A DNA stretch of 64,000 nucleotides, taken from contig JADKJP010000006.1 in assembly GCA_016720935.1 (NCBI GenBank), positions 1,054,001 to 1,118,000 on the forward strand, given 5' to 3'. The notes beneath the pieces are model-generated. The model ran no database searches. It had not been told where the DNA came from and saw only the letters and a list, made by a program, of their open reading frames with translations. Position numbers and translations under genes: made by a program. Source of the stretch: Bacteroidota bacterium (GTDB lineage Bacteria; Bacteroidota; Bacteroidia; AKYH767-A; 2013-40CM-41-45). Shown here piece by piece: positions 26,545 through 35,328 of the stretch (positions are counted from its first letter, which is position 1; each line of letters begins with the position of its first letter).

Positions 26545-27317
26545 CTGACTTTTTTCAGAAGCGCTTTTGCTTTTTCCTGAGTGTCTTTGTCATCAGCATC
26601 TTTGGGGATCATATCGATTACCTTTTTACACCAAACTTTGCACATCACATCATCACCTTTATTGTCACGTTCGGAATAGGAGAGCGCCAGCTCGTATTTG
26701 TGAAGCATCGCGTCCGGTTCTAACAAAATCGCTTTTGAAAAACAATCAATGGAAGCTTCGTATGATCCTCCTTCCGGAACTCCTCCAAACAAGGTATTGA
26801 TCATTGCCTTTTCAGCGAAGTTAAACCCGGCGATGGTTCTGTGCCATCTGCCTAAAATATGCCAGGCGCCTGCCAATTTTGGATCCAGACGAATCGCGTC
26901 ATCACATTCCTTCTTGATCAATTTCGCATTCGCGATCTTTTGTTTGCTGCTGGCGTTTTCATTGATGCGACCCAATGCAAGCGCGTAATTGTAATGAGCC
27001 TGGGCGCTATTGTTGTTCAGCGCTACGGCTTTTTTGGACAAGTACTCCGCCTTCTTAAAATTATTCATTCGTGCAGACTCATCCGTTTGTCTGTTCCCGA
27101 TTTTGCAGAATAAATAACTGGTATTTGTGAGATAATCGATATTCGAAGAATCACTCTTTAACAATTGAGAAAAAATGGTCATCGATTCTTCCCATTTGTT
27201 CTGATCCTTCAACTGCAATGCTTCATTGAATCTGGAATCCGGTTTTTGTGCGAAGATGCCTGATGAAAAGCTGAGTGTTGTTATGAAAACCGAGAAGAAG
27301 ACAAAACATTTTTTCAT
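26541..27317 (-). CDS. Secreted TPR-repeat protein
   Basis: A 258-residue protein with a signal peptide (MKKCFVFFSVFITTLSFSSGIFAQ). Tetratricopeptide-like helical pairs cover most of the rest: ALQLKDQNKWEESMTIFSQLL, AQAHYNYALALGRIN, AGAWHILGRWHRTIAGF and SIDCFSKAILLEPDA. TPR solenoids bind other proteins. It resembles the periplasmic TPR proteins related to regulator-of-microtubule-dynamics proteins. There is no clear link to neighbours; it converges on the flippase and lies about 110 bases before yihY on the same strand. Confidence 0.72.
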   Translation of the reverse strand: MKKCFVFFSVFITTLSFSSGIFAQKPDSRFNEALQLKDQNKWEESMTIFSQLLKSDSSNIDYLTNTSYLFCKIGNRQTDESARMNNFKKAEYLSKKAVALNNNSAQAHYNYALALGRINENASSKQKIANAKLIKKECDDAIRLDPKLAGAWHILGRWHRTIAGFNFAEKAMINTLFGGVPEGGSYEASIDCFSKAILLEPDAMLHKYELALSYSERDNKGDDVMCKVWCKKVIDMIPKDADDKDTQEKAKALLKKVS

Positions 27318-27433
27318 AGAGATGATGATTTTGTAGTTCAGGTTCAGTTCAATTTAATTTTTAGTCAGAGAGTTGATAGAAAAATGGAATGTGTTCGTCG
27401 GAAATTCATAGTGTCACCTGGAATTTGGACATA

Positions 27434-28405
27434 TCAGAACACCCTCCTGACCTGCTTCTTGGCATTGTCAATACTAGCGTTCAATTCAAAGCCAAGGATC
27501 AGAATCAGGCTGTTGAAATAGATCCAAAGCATAATGACGATGAGTGTCCCGATTGAACCGTAAATTTTATTGTATTGTCCGAAATGATTTACGAAGTAAG
27601 CAAAACCGGTGGAAACGATGATCGAGAGCAATGTCGCGAATGTAGACCCGGCCGAAATAAACTGCCAGCGTTTCCGCATCACAGGAGCATAATAATAAAG
27701 AAATGAAATGGCTATAAAAAAGAGTGCCAGTACAACCGCCCATTTACCCAAAAGCAAGAGCGCTATCTGGGTTTTTGTTTTCAGGATACTGTGTTTGACC
27801 AGATATTTAGTGGCGATTTCACTAAAGATAATAAGTGCTGTAGATACAATAACAAGTACAGTAAGTAACACCGTTAATACCAGCGCGACCATTCTTTGCT
27901 TAAATGGAGTTCTGGTTTCTACCACATGATAAGAGCTGTTAAAACCTCTCATCATTGTCATGAAACCATTCGTAGTAAAATATAGCGCCAAGACGAAACC
28001 AAAGGAGAGTAACCCTCCCCGCTGAATTTTAATAATGTCTTCAATAGTCGTCCGTGCGGATTCGTAAGCATTACTTGGCAAAATATTCTGAATGAGTTCG
28101 AGTAACTGCGACTGAAAATCGTGAATAGGAATGTAGGGGATGAGAGAAAAGAGAAAAATGGTAGCAGGAAAAATAGCCAGAAAGAAACTGAATGCAAGTG
28201 ACTGTGCCCTGGTTACAATGGAGCCGCGTTGTATTCCGGTGAAAAAGAAATCCGCCACATCGTAAATTGGCAATTTGTCAAAACCCGGTAAAGCGACACG
28301 TTTTGAATAATCGATGAGCGTACGGATAGGAGGAGAGAAGAGAATTACTCTTAAAACCTTTTTGACAATGACCTTTTGAACCGGTGGCGGATTCTGATTT
28401 CTCAT
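27434..28405 (-). CDS. YihY/BrkB family membrane protein
   Basis: A 323-residue inner-membrane protein with about six transmembrane helices. The family pattern is visible: AQSLAFSFFLAIFPATIFLFSLIPYIP (about 62-88), a middle loop, YFTTNGFMTMMRGFNSSYHVVETR with the helix break, and YGSIGTLIVIMLWIYFNSLILILGFELNA near the C-terminus. Earlier equation with ribonuclease BN is discredited for the family. Function is unsettled (a transporter-like role has been proposed). The start codon overlaps the nadC stop by 4 bases, indicating co-translation. Confidence 0.85.
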   Translation of the reverse strand: MRNQNPPPVQKVIVKKVLRVILFSPPIRTLIDYSKRVALPGFDKLPIYDVADFFFTGIQRGSIVTRAQSLAFSFFLAIFPATIFLFSLIPYIPIHDFQSQLLELIQNILPSNAYESARTTIEDIIKIQRGGLLSFGFVLALYFTTNGFMTMMRGFNSSYHVVETRTPFKQRMVALVLTVLLTVLVIVSTALIIFSEIATKYLVKHSILKTKTQIALLLLGKWAVVLALFFIAISFLYYYAPVMRKRWQFISAGSTFATLLSIIVSTGFAYFVNHFGQYNKIYGSIGTLIVIMLWIYFNSLILILGFELNASIDNAKKQVRRVF

Positions 28406-29268
28406 TTCACAATTTTCATTGAGATATCAAGACTCTTGTAAGAATGTGTGAGGGCTCCAACAGAAATAAAATTCACACCGGTCTTCGCATACTCCAGAAT
28501 ATTATCCAGAGTAATACCTCCCGAAGCTTCAGTTTCGAATTTCTGATTGATCAGATTCACTGCTTCACGAATCATTTCCGGTTTGAAATTATCCAGCATA
28601 ATCCTGTCGGCACCACCTGCTGAAATCACCTGTTTTACTTCCTCAAGATTCCGTGTTTCAATTTCTATCTTAAGTTGTTTACCTTGTTCCTTCAGATATG
28701 CATTCGCTTTACGCAATGCCTCCTTGATACCACCCGAAGCATCTACATGATTGTCTTTTATCAGAATCATATCATACAATCCAAATCGATGGTTCATACC
28801 GCCACCCAATGTAACAGCCCATTTTTCAAATAATCTGAAATTGGGAGTGGTTTTTCGCGTATCAAGAATGACCGCACCTGTTCCTGCAACTGCATCTACA
28901 TAACGTCTTGTTAAAGAGGCGATTCCGCTCATTCTTTGCATGCAGTTCAGCAGGAGGCGTTCGGCCTTCAACATCGATCGTACTGAGCCTTCCACATTCA
29001 TCACAACATCTCCTGATTTAACACTTGCACCTTCCGCAAAAAGGGTTTTAACAACCATGGAAGAATCCACAATGTTTAATACCTGATCCGCTACAACTAA
29101 TCCTGCTACCACACCATTTTCTTTAATCATCACTTTCGCTTTGCCCTGCTCAGATTGTCCGATGGTACTCAGGGAAGTGTGGTCTCCGTCGCCGGTGTCT
29201 TCTAATAAAGCTTGTCGTATAAAATCACTGACAGACAATCCGTAATGAGGGTACTGTGATAAATCCAT
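28402..29268 (-). CDS. nadC: Nicotinate-nucleotide diphosphorylase (carboxylating)
   Basis: A 288-residue quinolinate phosphoribosyltransferase of de novo NAD synthesis. It converts quinolinate and PRPP to nicotinate mononucleotide and CO2. Family motifs: EDTGDGDHTS near the N-terminus, RTLLNCMQR-like ERLLLNCMQRMSGIAS, DTRKTTPNFRLFEKWAV, GGGMNHRFGLYDMILIKDNH and the C-terminal EASGGI block. Length is normal. It is followed by yihY with an ATGA overlap and preceded by the DUF4783 gene. Confidence 0.95.
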   Translation of the reverse strand: MDLSQYPHYGLSVSDFIRQALLEDTGDGDHTSLSTIGQSEQGKAKVMIKENGVVAGLVVADQVLNIVDSSMVVKTLFAEGASVKSGDVVMNVEGSVRSMLKAERLLLNCMQRMSGIASLTRRYVDAVAGTGAVILDTRKTTPNFRLFEKWAVTLGGGMNHRFGLYDMILIKDNHVDASGGIKEALRKANAYLKEQGKQLKIEIETRNLEEVKQVISAGGADRIMLDNFKPEMIREAVNLINQKFETEASGGITLDNILEYAKTGVNFISVGALTHSYKSLDISMKIVK

Positions 29269-29381
29269 GGTGTAAAGATTCGGAAAAGACCTGAGTTTAT
29301 TGATTAATTATATTCCTGAGACAAATAATTTAGTTCCGGAAATGCTCATGTGGTGCATTTCCGGATGAAATGTACTATTTG

Positions 29382-29768
29382 TTATTGAGGCTCAATCCTT
29401 AATTCCTGTAGGATGTATTTTCCGCCAGATGACTTGAGGTAAAAAGATGTACGAAAAGATTTTCCGGAGGTGGTAAGAAGTGTTCCAATGGCATATAAAG
29501 TTCCTTCCTTTGAAGATCCTTTATGATTGACGAGAAACGATTTTGGTGTGTTCTTTGCGAAAAAATCTCTTAAAACCAACTCAGCCTGAGCCTTGCTGTA
29601 AACATCTTCCTGATTACCGATCGTCATGTCGAGCGAATTGCCGAAGAATGTGGAAATCTGTCTGGAATCACCACTTCTGATCGCATTCGAGATTTCTTCG
29701 TAAATATCCAGCGCCATAACTTTGACAGCCAGAGTGATAAGGAGAATAAAAACAGTTGATTTTTTCAT
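29382..29768 (-). CDS. DUF4783 family exported protein
   Basis: A 128-residue protein with a signal peptide (MKKSTVFILLITLAVKVMA). The mature part shows the pattern of DUF4783: EEISNAIRSGDSRQISTFFGNSLDMTI, then DVYSKAQAELVLRDFFAKNTPKSF and a short mixed beta-sheet end. The fold is thought to resemble NTF2-like proteins. Function is unknown. I chose the ATG at 29768 because it starts the signal peptide; the frame runs 11 codons further upstream. It lies next to nadC on the same strand and is divergent from rlmH. Confidence 0.8.
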   Translation of the reverse strand: MKKSTVFILLITLAVKVMALDIYEEISNAIRSGDSRQISTFFGNSLDMTIGNQEDVYSKAQAELVLRDFFAKNTPKSFLVNHKGSSKEGTLYAIGTLLTTSGKSFRTSFYLKSSGGKYILQELRIEPQ

Positions 29769-29925
29769 GCTATTCAGATGAGCTTCTTTCGCAAACATCA
29801 AGCCAGATGCATCAATGAACTGCTAAAATACACTTATTTTGGAGTCTCAATCCTGTTATTTATCCGGCTTATTAACGGCATATTGTCAACTGACGGAATT
29901 GTATATTTATCCCTGAAAGAAGCTT

Positions 29926-30390
29926 ATGAAATGTGAACTCTTTTTTATTGGAAAGACCACTGAAAAATACCTTCAGGAAGGAATTGACCAATATCTCAAA
30001 CGATTGAAACATTACCTGCCGGTTTCCATCACGATTATTCCATCCGGCCCCGGAACTGACCCATTAAAGGTAATTCAGACTGAATGCGATGATGTATTGT
30101 CGAGACTGAAACCGAGAGATTTGGTAGTACTCCTGGATGAAAGAGGAGCGACTTTATCGTCAGTAGAATTCTCTGCAAAGATTCAGCAGTGGATGGTTCA
30201 GGGGCACCAACGCCTCATCTTTATCATTGGTGGCGCTTATGGAGTAAATGAAGAACTGAAAAAGAAGGCCAATCTTGTACTTTCTGTCTCGTCCTTTACA
30301 CTGACACATCAGATGATCCGCTTGTTTCTGGTGGAGCAAATCTATCGTGCAATGACTATCATTAAGAATGAATCCTATCATCATGGATGA
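29926..30390 (+). CDS. rlmH: 23S rRNA pseudouridine-1915 N3-methyltransferase
   Basis: A 154-residue SPOUT-class methyltransferase (formerly YbeA). It methylates pseudouridine 1915 in helix 69 of 23S rRNA on assembled ribosomes. The trefoil-knot SAM site is visible as FIIGGAYGVNEELKKKA (about 103-119), followed by the C-terminal conserved block SSFTLTHQMIRLFLVEQIYRAMTIIKNESYHHG. Its size and end are exactly those of the family. It is convergent with a glycosyltransferase gene. Confidence 0.95.
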   Translation: MKCELFFIGKTTEKYLQEGIDQYLKRLKHYLPVSITIIPSGPGTDPLKVIQTECDDVLSRLKPRDLVVLLDERGATLSSVEFSAKIQQWMVQGHQRLIFIIGGAYGVNEELKKKANLVLSVSSFTLTHQMIRLFLVEQIYRAMTIIKNESYHHG

Positions 30391-30411
30391 ACAAAGATTC
30401 TTTCCAGAGGA

Positions 30412-31650
30412 TTAACAGTTACGTGTTGATTTGAGAACTTTCTGGTGGATTTCATTGTACTTTTTAACTCCTTTTTCAAGTGAAAAATACTGTAAAGCAA
30501 CTTCGCGAATATTGGCTTTCGGTGTTTTCAATAAAGACGGAATCTGGTCAATAAGAAAATCATAATCTTCATCAGTGAACGATTGTAATACTGCACCGGT
30601 TTTTGTAGACCCGATTATTTTGGTAGTATCTCCTACATCTGAATTGCAAAGAATGGGAATTCCCATGCTCAAAATCTCTCCCATTTTAGCAGGAGAAGAT
30701 GCCATCTTCGAATAAACCGGTTTGATAAAGAAGATGGATAAGTTTGACAAAGATAAATATGTAGGAACCTGCTCATGATCTGCCTTTTGAATAATCAGCT
30801 TGTCAGCAGGAATGTTTTTTGCAGTCAATTTCTTGATAATGAGATCCTTTTGCTCGTGTGTGATAAATAAAAATTTAGCATTGGGATATCGGATCAAAAG
30901 TTGTTTGAAAAAATCCAACATTTCATCCAGCATATACCAGGTTCCCACTGCTCCCAGATAGGACAAGACCAGGTCATTTTCAGTGATCCCAAGTTCTTCA
31001 GCGGCTTTTGTACGTTGTTGCTGATCTATCTTGTCGGGGTGAAAATAATCTGTATCTACACAACAAGGGATTACTTCAATGGGCACAGGACGGTTAGGAA
31101 TGCTGCGCCAGGTTTCGATTTCTTTTTTTGCTGAATCCGTCAGACAAATCGTGTAATCCGCACAGGCAAGAAAACGTGCTTCTTTTCTTTTGAAAAATCT
31201 GTAGATCCATCGATACACAAGTAAATTCTGATTCCAGATATCTCCATCAATACGTTCATCCGCATAAAAGCCCCGCATGTCAAAAATAAATTTCAATCCT
31301 GATTTCTTTTTGAGGTGTTCGCCTATCAGAGCGGGGACATAACTCCTGCAATGCACAATATCATATTTTGACTCCTTTAATAAACGTTTGCAGTAACGTC
31401 TCATTCGAAGAATGTCAAAGACCGTTGACAATACCGGCGGACTTTTGGTATAAGAAATATTTTTCCAGGTAATGCCTTCCTCTTTCAGCATCTTGGAAAT
31501 TGATTCAATTAACTCCGGCCTCGTTTTTTTTTCGGAACTCATGATGGTGATTTCATGTCCCATCTTTCTCCAACCACGCAGGTAAGGTATTACCTGGGAT
31601 TGTCCCAATGGATCTGAAAGACCGTCATACGTTAAATAAAGAATATTCAT
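30412..31650 (-). CDS. Glycosyltransferase family 4-like
   Basis: A 412-residue GT-B enzyme. The N-terminal half has the Gly-rich acceptor-side region YDGLSDPLGQSQVIPYLRGW, a motif of many sugar-nucleotide GT4 enzymes, and DIVHCRSYVPALIG. The C-terminal half has LSYLGAVGTWYMLDEML and a terminal SPAKMGEILSMGIPILCNSDVGD (about 303-325), with the Glu of the EX7E-type site. It acts alone on this strand between rlmH and the divergent membrane protein at 31785. The linkage made is unknown. Confidence 0.82.
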   Translation of the reverse strand: MNILYLTYDGLSDPLGQSQVIPYLRGWRKMGHEITIMSSEKKTRPELIESISKMLKEEGITWKNISYTKSPPVLSTVFDILRMRRYCKRLLKESKYDIVHCRSYVPALIGEHLKKKSGLKFIFDMRGFYADERIDGDIWNQNLLVYRWIYRFFKRKEARFLACADYTICLTDSAKKEIETWRSIPNRPVPIEVIPCCVDTDYFHPDKIDQQQRTKAAEELGITENDLVLSYLGAVGTWYMLDEMLDFFKQLLIRYPNAKFLFITHEQKDLIIKKLTAKNIPADKLIIQKADHEQVPTYLSLSNLSIFFIKPVYSKMASSPAKMGEILSMGIPILCNSDVGDTTKIIGSTKTGAVLQSFTDEDYDFLIDQIPSLLKTPKANIREVALQYFSLEKGVKKYNEIHQKVLKSTRNC

Positions 31651-31759
31651 AAGGAACCTAAAAAATCCGGTGTTGTCAGTTTACGTCAGTTCATTCAAAT
31701 TGTTGCCGGACATTCGTTTTTACGAGGCAAATTTATCATGCAATTAAGACAAAAATTTG

Positions 31760-31767
31760 TAACTTTG
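31760..31767 (+). promoter_or_regulatory. Candidate -7 element (TAACTTTG) for the membrane protein gene
   Basis: An exact TANNTTTG match 17 bases before the ATG at 31785. No TTTG lies at the ideal upstream spacing. Confidence 0.3.
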
Positions 31768-31784
31768 GATTACAAAATCTTTTT

Positions 31785-33146
31785 ATGCTTGAAATATTAT
31801 CGGTAGTAGATTTGATCATTGGGCCTATCTACCTGGTTATCTTTTTCTTTGTTGCCCACCGTATCCGGTCAAAACACATTGACACAAATCCCAGCTACAG
31901 GTATTATGTATCCGGGTTAATGGTAAAAATGCTGGGCGGTGCTGCTGTTTGCCTTGTCTATGTTTATTATTACGGTGGTGGGGATACAGTGAACTATCAC
32001 ATGGATTGCGTTTCTGTCAGTAAATTATTTGTGAAGAATCCCTGGCAGGCTATCCGCTTTACTTTCCTGCCTTTGGATGCCGAGACATTCTATTCCTTCG
32101 ATAGCGAAACCGGCTGGCCCTTCTATTCCTATGATGCTAAATCTATGGCCGTAGATCAAATCAACTGGATTTTTGCATTCATTAGTTTCAATAGCTTTAT
32201 CGGGCAGACGATGTTGCTTTCCTTTGTGTGTTATTTCTCTATCTGGAGATTGTATCAGATGTTTCTCATTGAATTCCCAAATTTGCAACGGGAATTTGCA
32301 ATCGCGATTTTATTCATGCCATCTGTGGTTTTCTGGGGCTCCGGCTTACTAAAGGATTCCATGACATTCGCGGCTGTAGCCGCATTTACAGCCTCCTTTC
32401 ACCATCTGTTGAAAATCAGAAAGCAAGTCCTGCGAAATGTTGTATACATCATCCTCAGTTCTTACGTCCTCATTCTGATTAAGCCTTACATCTTTTTCGC
32501 CGTATTACCGGGATCAATATTGTGGTTTGTTGGGTATCAGCTTTCAAAAGTGACGAACCCCCTGGTAAAGTCATCGGTCGCACCTTTGCTCATCGTATTG
32601 TCCGTACTTTCCGGATACCTCATGCTTCGGCTTATGGGTGAAACACTCGGTGAATATTCTGTTACAAAAGTTCTTGATAAAGCGTATGTTACCAACCAGG
32701 ATTTGAAACAGGAATATTACCAGGGTTCATCTTTCGATATCGGAGACTTTGATCCTACCGTACAGGGGATTCTTGGAAAAGTTCCGGCTGCTATCAACGC
32801 GGCCCTGTTTCGACCGTACTTGTGGGAAGCCTATAACGCAGGTATGTTAATGTCCAGTCTGGAGAATTTCATCTTACTGATGATCACAATATACCTTGTT
32901 TTGAAAATGAGAGTTTACAATCTCTTCCTTCTCATGTTCAGGCATCACATTCTGTTCTTCAGTGTTTTCTTTAGTCTTTTCTTTTCGTTTTCAGTCGGAC
33001 TCACCACTTCTAATTTTGGAAGTCTCGTTCGTTATAAAATTCCTGCAATCCCATTCTTTGTAGCAAGTTTGTTTATTATTCATCACACTTTCCAGGAATT
33101 ACAAAGGGAAAAGAATGAGATAAAAGAAACAATTGCAGGCGCATAG
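31785..33146 (+). CDS. Polytopic membrane protein, unrecognised (candidate polysaccharide polymerase or GT-C)
   Basis: A 453-residue inner-membrane protein with about 9-11 hydrophobic helices. The family is not recognised with confidence. Visible features: a periplasm-facing loop after the second helix with GGGDTVNYHMDC (about 65-76), ILFMPSVVFWGSGLLKDSM (about 178-196) and a C-terminal LVRYKIPAIPFFVASLFII. Arg followed by a Pro-rich last helix is common in O-antigen polymerases and GT-C enzymes, and the FWGSGLLKD motif resembles EpsG-like proteins. It is alone on the plus strand, between glycosyltransferases on the minus strand. A Wzy-like or GT-C role fits context but is a guess. Confidence 0.55.
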   Translation: MLEILSVVDLIIGPIYLVIFFFVAHRIRSKHIDTNPSYRYYVSGLMVKMLGGAAVCLVYVYYYGGGDTVNYHMDCVSVSKLFVKNPWQAIRFTFLPLDAETFYSFDSETGWPFYSYDAKSMAVDQINWIFAFISFNSFIGQTMLLSFVCYFSIWRLYQMFLIEFPNLQREFAIAILFMPSVVFWGSGLLKDSMTFAAVAAFTASFHHLLKIRKQVLRNVVYIILSSYVLILIKPYIFFAVLPGSILWFVGYQLSKVTNPLVKSSVAPLLIVLSVLSGYLMLRLMGETLGEYSVTKVLDKAYVTNQDLKQEYYQGSSFDIGDFDPTVQGILGKVPAAINAALFRPYLWEAYNAGMLMSSLENFILLMITIYLVLKMRVYNLFLLMFRHHILFFSVFFSLFFSFSVGLTTSNFGSLVRYKIPAIPFFVASLFIIHHTFQELQREKNEIKETIAGA

Positions 33147-33195
33147 AAATTTTCCCTTGCAATTCTCGAATTAGTACCTGCAGAAAAAATAACGA

Positions 33196-34416
33196 CTAAT
33201 AAATTTGCTCATAAATATTTTTTACCCTTGAAAAGTTTCGTTGTTCCTCAGCAATAGGGCGAATTTTTTGATACAATTGATCGAGGGTGTTTTCTTTCAG
33301 CAATTGATCCATTGTTTTTATCGCCTTGAGATAATCTTCGTCAGTGAGATTCTCGATCACAGCGCCAATTCCTTCTTCTTTGATGATCTTGCTGTCATCA
33401 GCAATATTCTTCGTGATGATGACTGGCAAGCCAAGCGCCCAGTATTCTGAATTTTTAATTGGGGCGGAATATTTCCGGGATGGGACAGGCTTGTACGGAC
33501 TAATGGCAAAATCACCCAGACCCATGTAGTCAGGTACACGTGAATGGAATACAAATTTTCGAATAAAAATATGTTCAGGAACTCCGGCATTCTTCATCCA
33601 TGCACTGAGGTTTTCCTGTTTTTCACTCGTCAGCAACACAACTCTGAATTGTTCTCCCCAAAAGTCATAGGCTACCTTGAAGAAATCAAAAACCTCCTGT
33701 TCAAGATAGAGCCCGCCAAATTTTCCTGCATAAACACAAACAATTTTATTTTCCAGATTGAGCTTTTTCAGGAGATACGGATTTTTCCGGTTCGCTTTCG
33801 AAAACAATTCCAGGTTTACGCAGGCCGGTTTTATGAGCTGGTGTCCGATGTGAAAATGATACCGTTGTTCAACATATTCATCCATGTCCTTCGTGCAACA
33901 AATCAAAGTACTGGCTCTTTTACCCTGTAATTTTTCAAACCAGCTCAGGATTCGGAATTGATTGGATGAACTACTCCAGGTACCTGTTTCCAGCATCACA
34001 TCCGCGTGTGGCTCATAGCTGTCAACGATAAGTTTCTTTCTTGAAAATAATGAAACCAGATATCCAATAGAACCTGCCGGAGTACACCAGGGATGCACAT
34101 GGCTGATATTTCGTGTAATCGCAAGAAGAAGGAGCCTGATGAAAAAAGGTATCCAGTAAAAAAAACCAAGGATGCCGAATTTGTGGTAATTGAAATCAAT
34201 CCATCGAATTCCTTGTAATCTCAATCGTTCCTTTACCTGTGATTTTTCATTCGCGTTCAAGCGTTGCTGCTTTTGTTCCAGAGTGACGAGGTAAACCACA
34301 TTTTTGGAGTCAAGCAGATTTCCAAAAATCTGAATGTAGGGCAGGGTGTACGCCTGAATAAGAGCGTCATTGTAACTCCAATAGGTAATTACCAGGATAT
34401 TTTTGGTCTTACTCAA
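33196..34416 (-). CDS. Glycosyltransferase (GT4-like)
   Basis: A 406-residue protein with GT-B architecture. It has an N-terminal Rossmann-like domain (ILVITYWSYND), a long amphipathic stretch FGILGFFYWIPFFIRLLLL (about 84-102) likely to attach to the membrane, and a C-terminal domain with CVYAGKFGGLYLEQEVFDF (about 232-250) and SAPIKNSEYWALGLPVIITKN (about 321-341). The KNSEYWALGLPV segment is the nucleotide-sugar site. Its start overlaps the stop of the next upstream gene by 4 bases. It is the last gene of the long minus-strand operon that starts at 46560. Confidence 0.82.
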   Translation of the reverse strand: MSKTKNILVITYWSYNDALIQAYTLPYIQIFGNLLDSKNVVYLVTLEQKQQRLNANEKSQVKERLRLQGIRWIDFNYHKFGILGFFYWIPFFIRLLLLAITRNISHVHPWCTPAGSIGYLVSLFSRKKLIVDSYEPHADVMLETGTWSSSSNQFRILSWFEKLQGKRASTLICCTKDMDEYVEQRYHFHIGHQLIKPACVNLELFSKANRKNPYLLKKLNLENKIVCVYAGKFGGLYLEQEVFDFFKVAYDFWGEQFRVVLLTSEKQENLSAWMKNAGVPEHIFIRKFVFHSRVPDYMGLGDFAISPYKPVPSRKYSAPIKNSEYWALGLPVIITKNIADDSKIIKEEGIGAVIENLTDEDYLKAIKTMDQLLKENTLDQLYQKIRPIAEEQRNFSRVKNIYEQIY

Positions 34417-35321
34417 GAGACGTTTTTTTTAATTTTTTGTATTACCCGGTTTCCGACTACACACTTCATGAAAAGTACGGCATACTTTTTTTTGAATCCG
34501 GCTTGACGTACCGCTTTCCACAGATAATTCAACGCTTGCCGGTTTTGACCGTCAATATACGAATGTAAGGCCATAAAATAATCAATATGCGCTTTCAGAA
34601 TCGCAACATCTTCACCCTGAAGATCAACATTCTTCAGTATCCACTCTTCAGCAAGCTTTGTGCGCCGGATAATAATTGTATTGTTTTCACGCATGGATCT
34701 GTCATCATGATCATTCATTTGTAATGTGATCTTGTCAATCAGATACAAACGATGATGCCTTAGATTTTGCAAATGAAACATCCAATCTTCTTTGATCGCG
34801 TATTTACGATCTTCTTCAAAGTAGTGGAGATCCTTATTGCCCATGCGTACACAAATATTACAGGCCAATGGATTTCCATTCAAAAAGAGATGGTAATCGT
34901 AAAATCCTTCTTTCAGACTGCACACATCAGGGAAAGAAATTTTATTTTCCCTGATGAATTGGAATTTTGAGGCTATGAAATCAGGTGTGCCTAGCTCTTT
35001 TATTTTGGTGTATAACACTTCCAGATGATCCGTAAACAAATAATCATCTGAATCCAGGAAAAGAGAATATTCACCTTTTGCCAGACGTAATCCATGATTT
35101 CGAGCGGCACCACGCTCCTGGTTTATTTGAGTAACAATAGTAATCAGAGGATGGCTGCCAAACTCGTTTCTTAAATTTTGCAATGTGTCGTCCGTACTTC
35201 CATCATCGACAATTATTATTTCGAAATCACTGAAGGTCTGTTGAAGGACGGAGTCAATCGTTAACCGGAGGTAATTCCAGCGATTGTATGTTGGGATGAT
35301 AATGGAAAAAAATTTTGGCAT
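34413..35321 (-). CDS. Glycosyltransferase family 2
   Basis: A 302-residue GT-A enzyme. It begins SIIIPTYNRWNYLRLTIDSVLQQTFSDFEIIIVDDGSTDDT, the classical GT2 start with the VDDGS aspartates, and has the metal-binding DSDDYLF motif (about 90). I chose the ATG at 35321; the frame extends 13 codons upstream but would overlap the previous gene by 32 bases. It should transfer a sugar from a nucleotide donor to a lipid-linked glycan in the cytoplasm. It is co-transcribed with a second GT2 gene just upstream and overlaps the next by 4 bases. Confidence 0.88.
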   Translation of the reverse strand: MPKFFSIIIPTYNRWNYLRLTIDSVLQQTFSDFEIIIVDDGSTDDTLQNLRNEFGSHPLITIVTQINQERGAARNHGLRLAKGEYSLFLDSDDYLFTDHLEVLYTKIKELGTPDFIASKFQFIRENKISFPDVCSLKEGFYDYHLFLNGNPLACNICVRMGNKDLHYFEEDRKYAIKEDWMFHLQNLRHHRLYLIDKITLQMNDHDDRSMRENNTIIIRRTKLAEEWILKNVDLQGEDVAILKAHIDYFMALHSYIDGQNRQALNYLWKAVRQAGFKKKYAVLFMKCVVGNRVIQKIKKNVS

Positions 35322-35328
35322 CTGCGAT

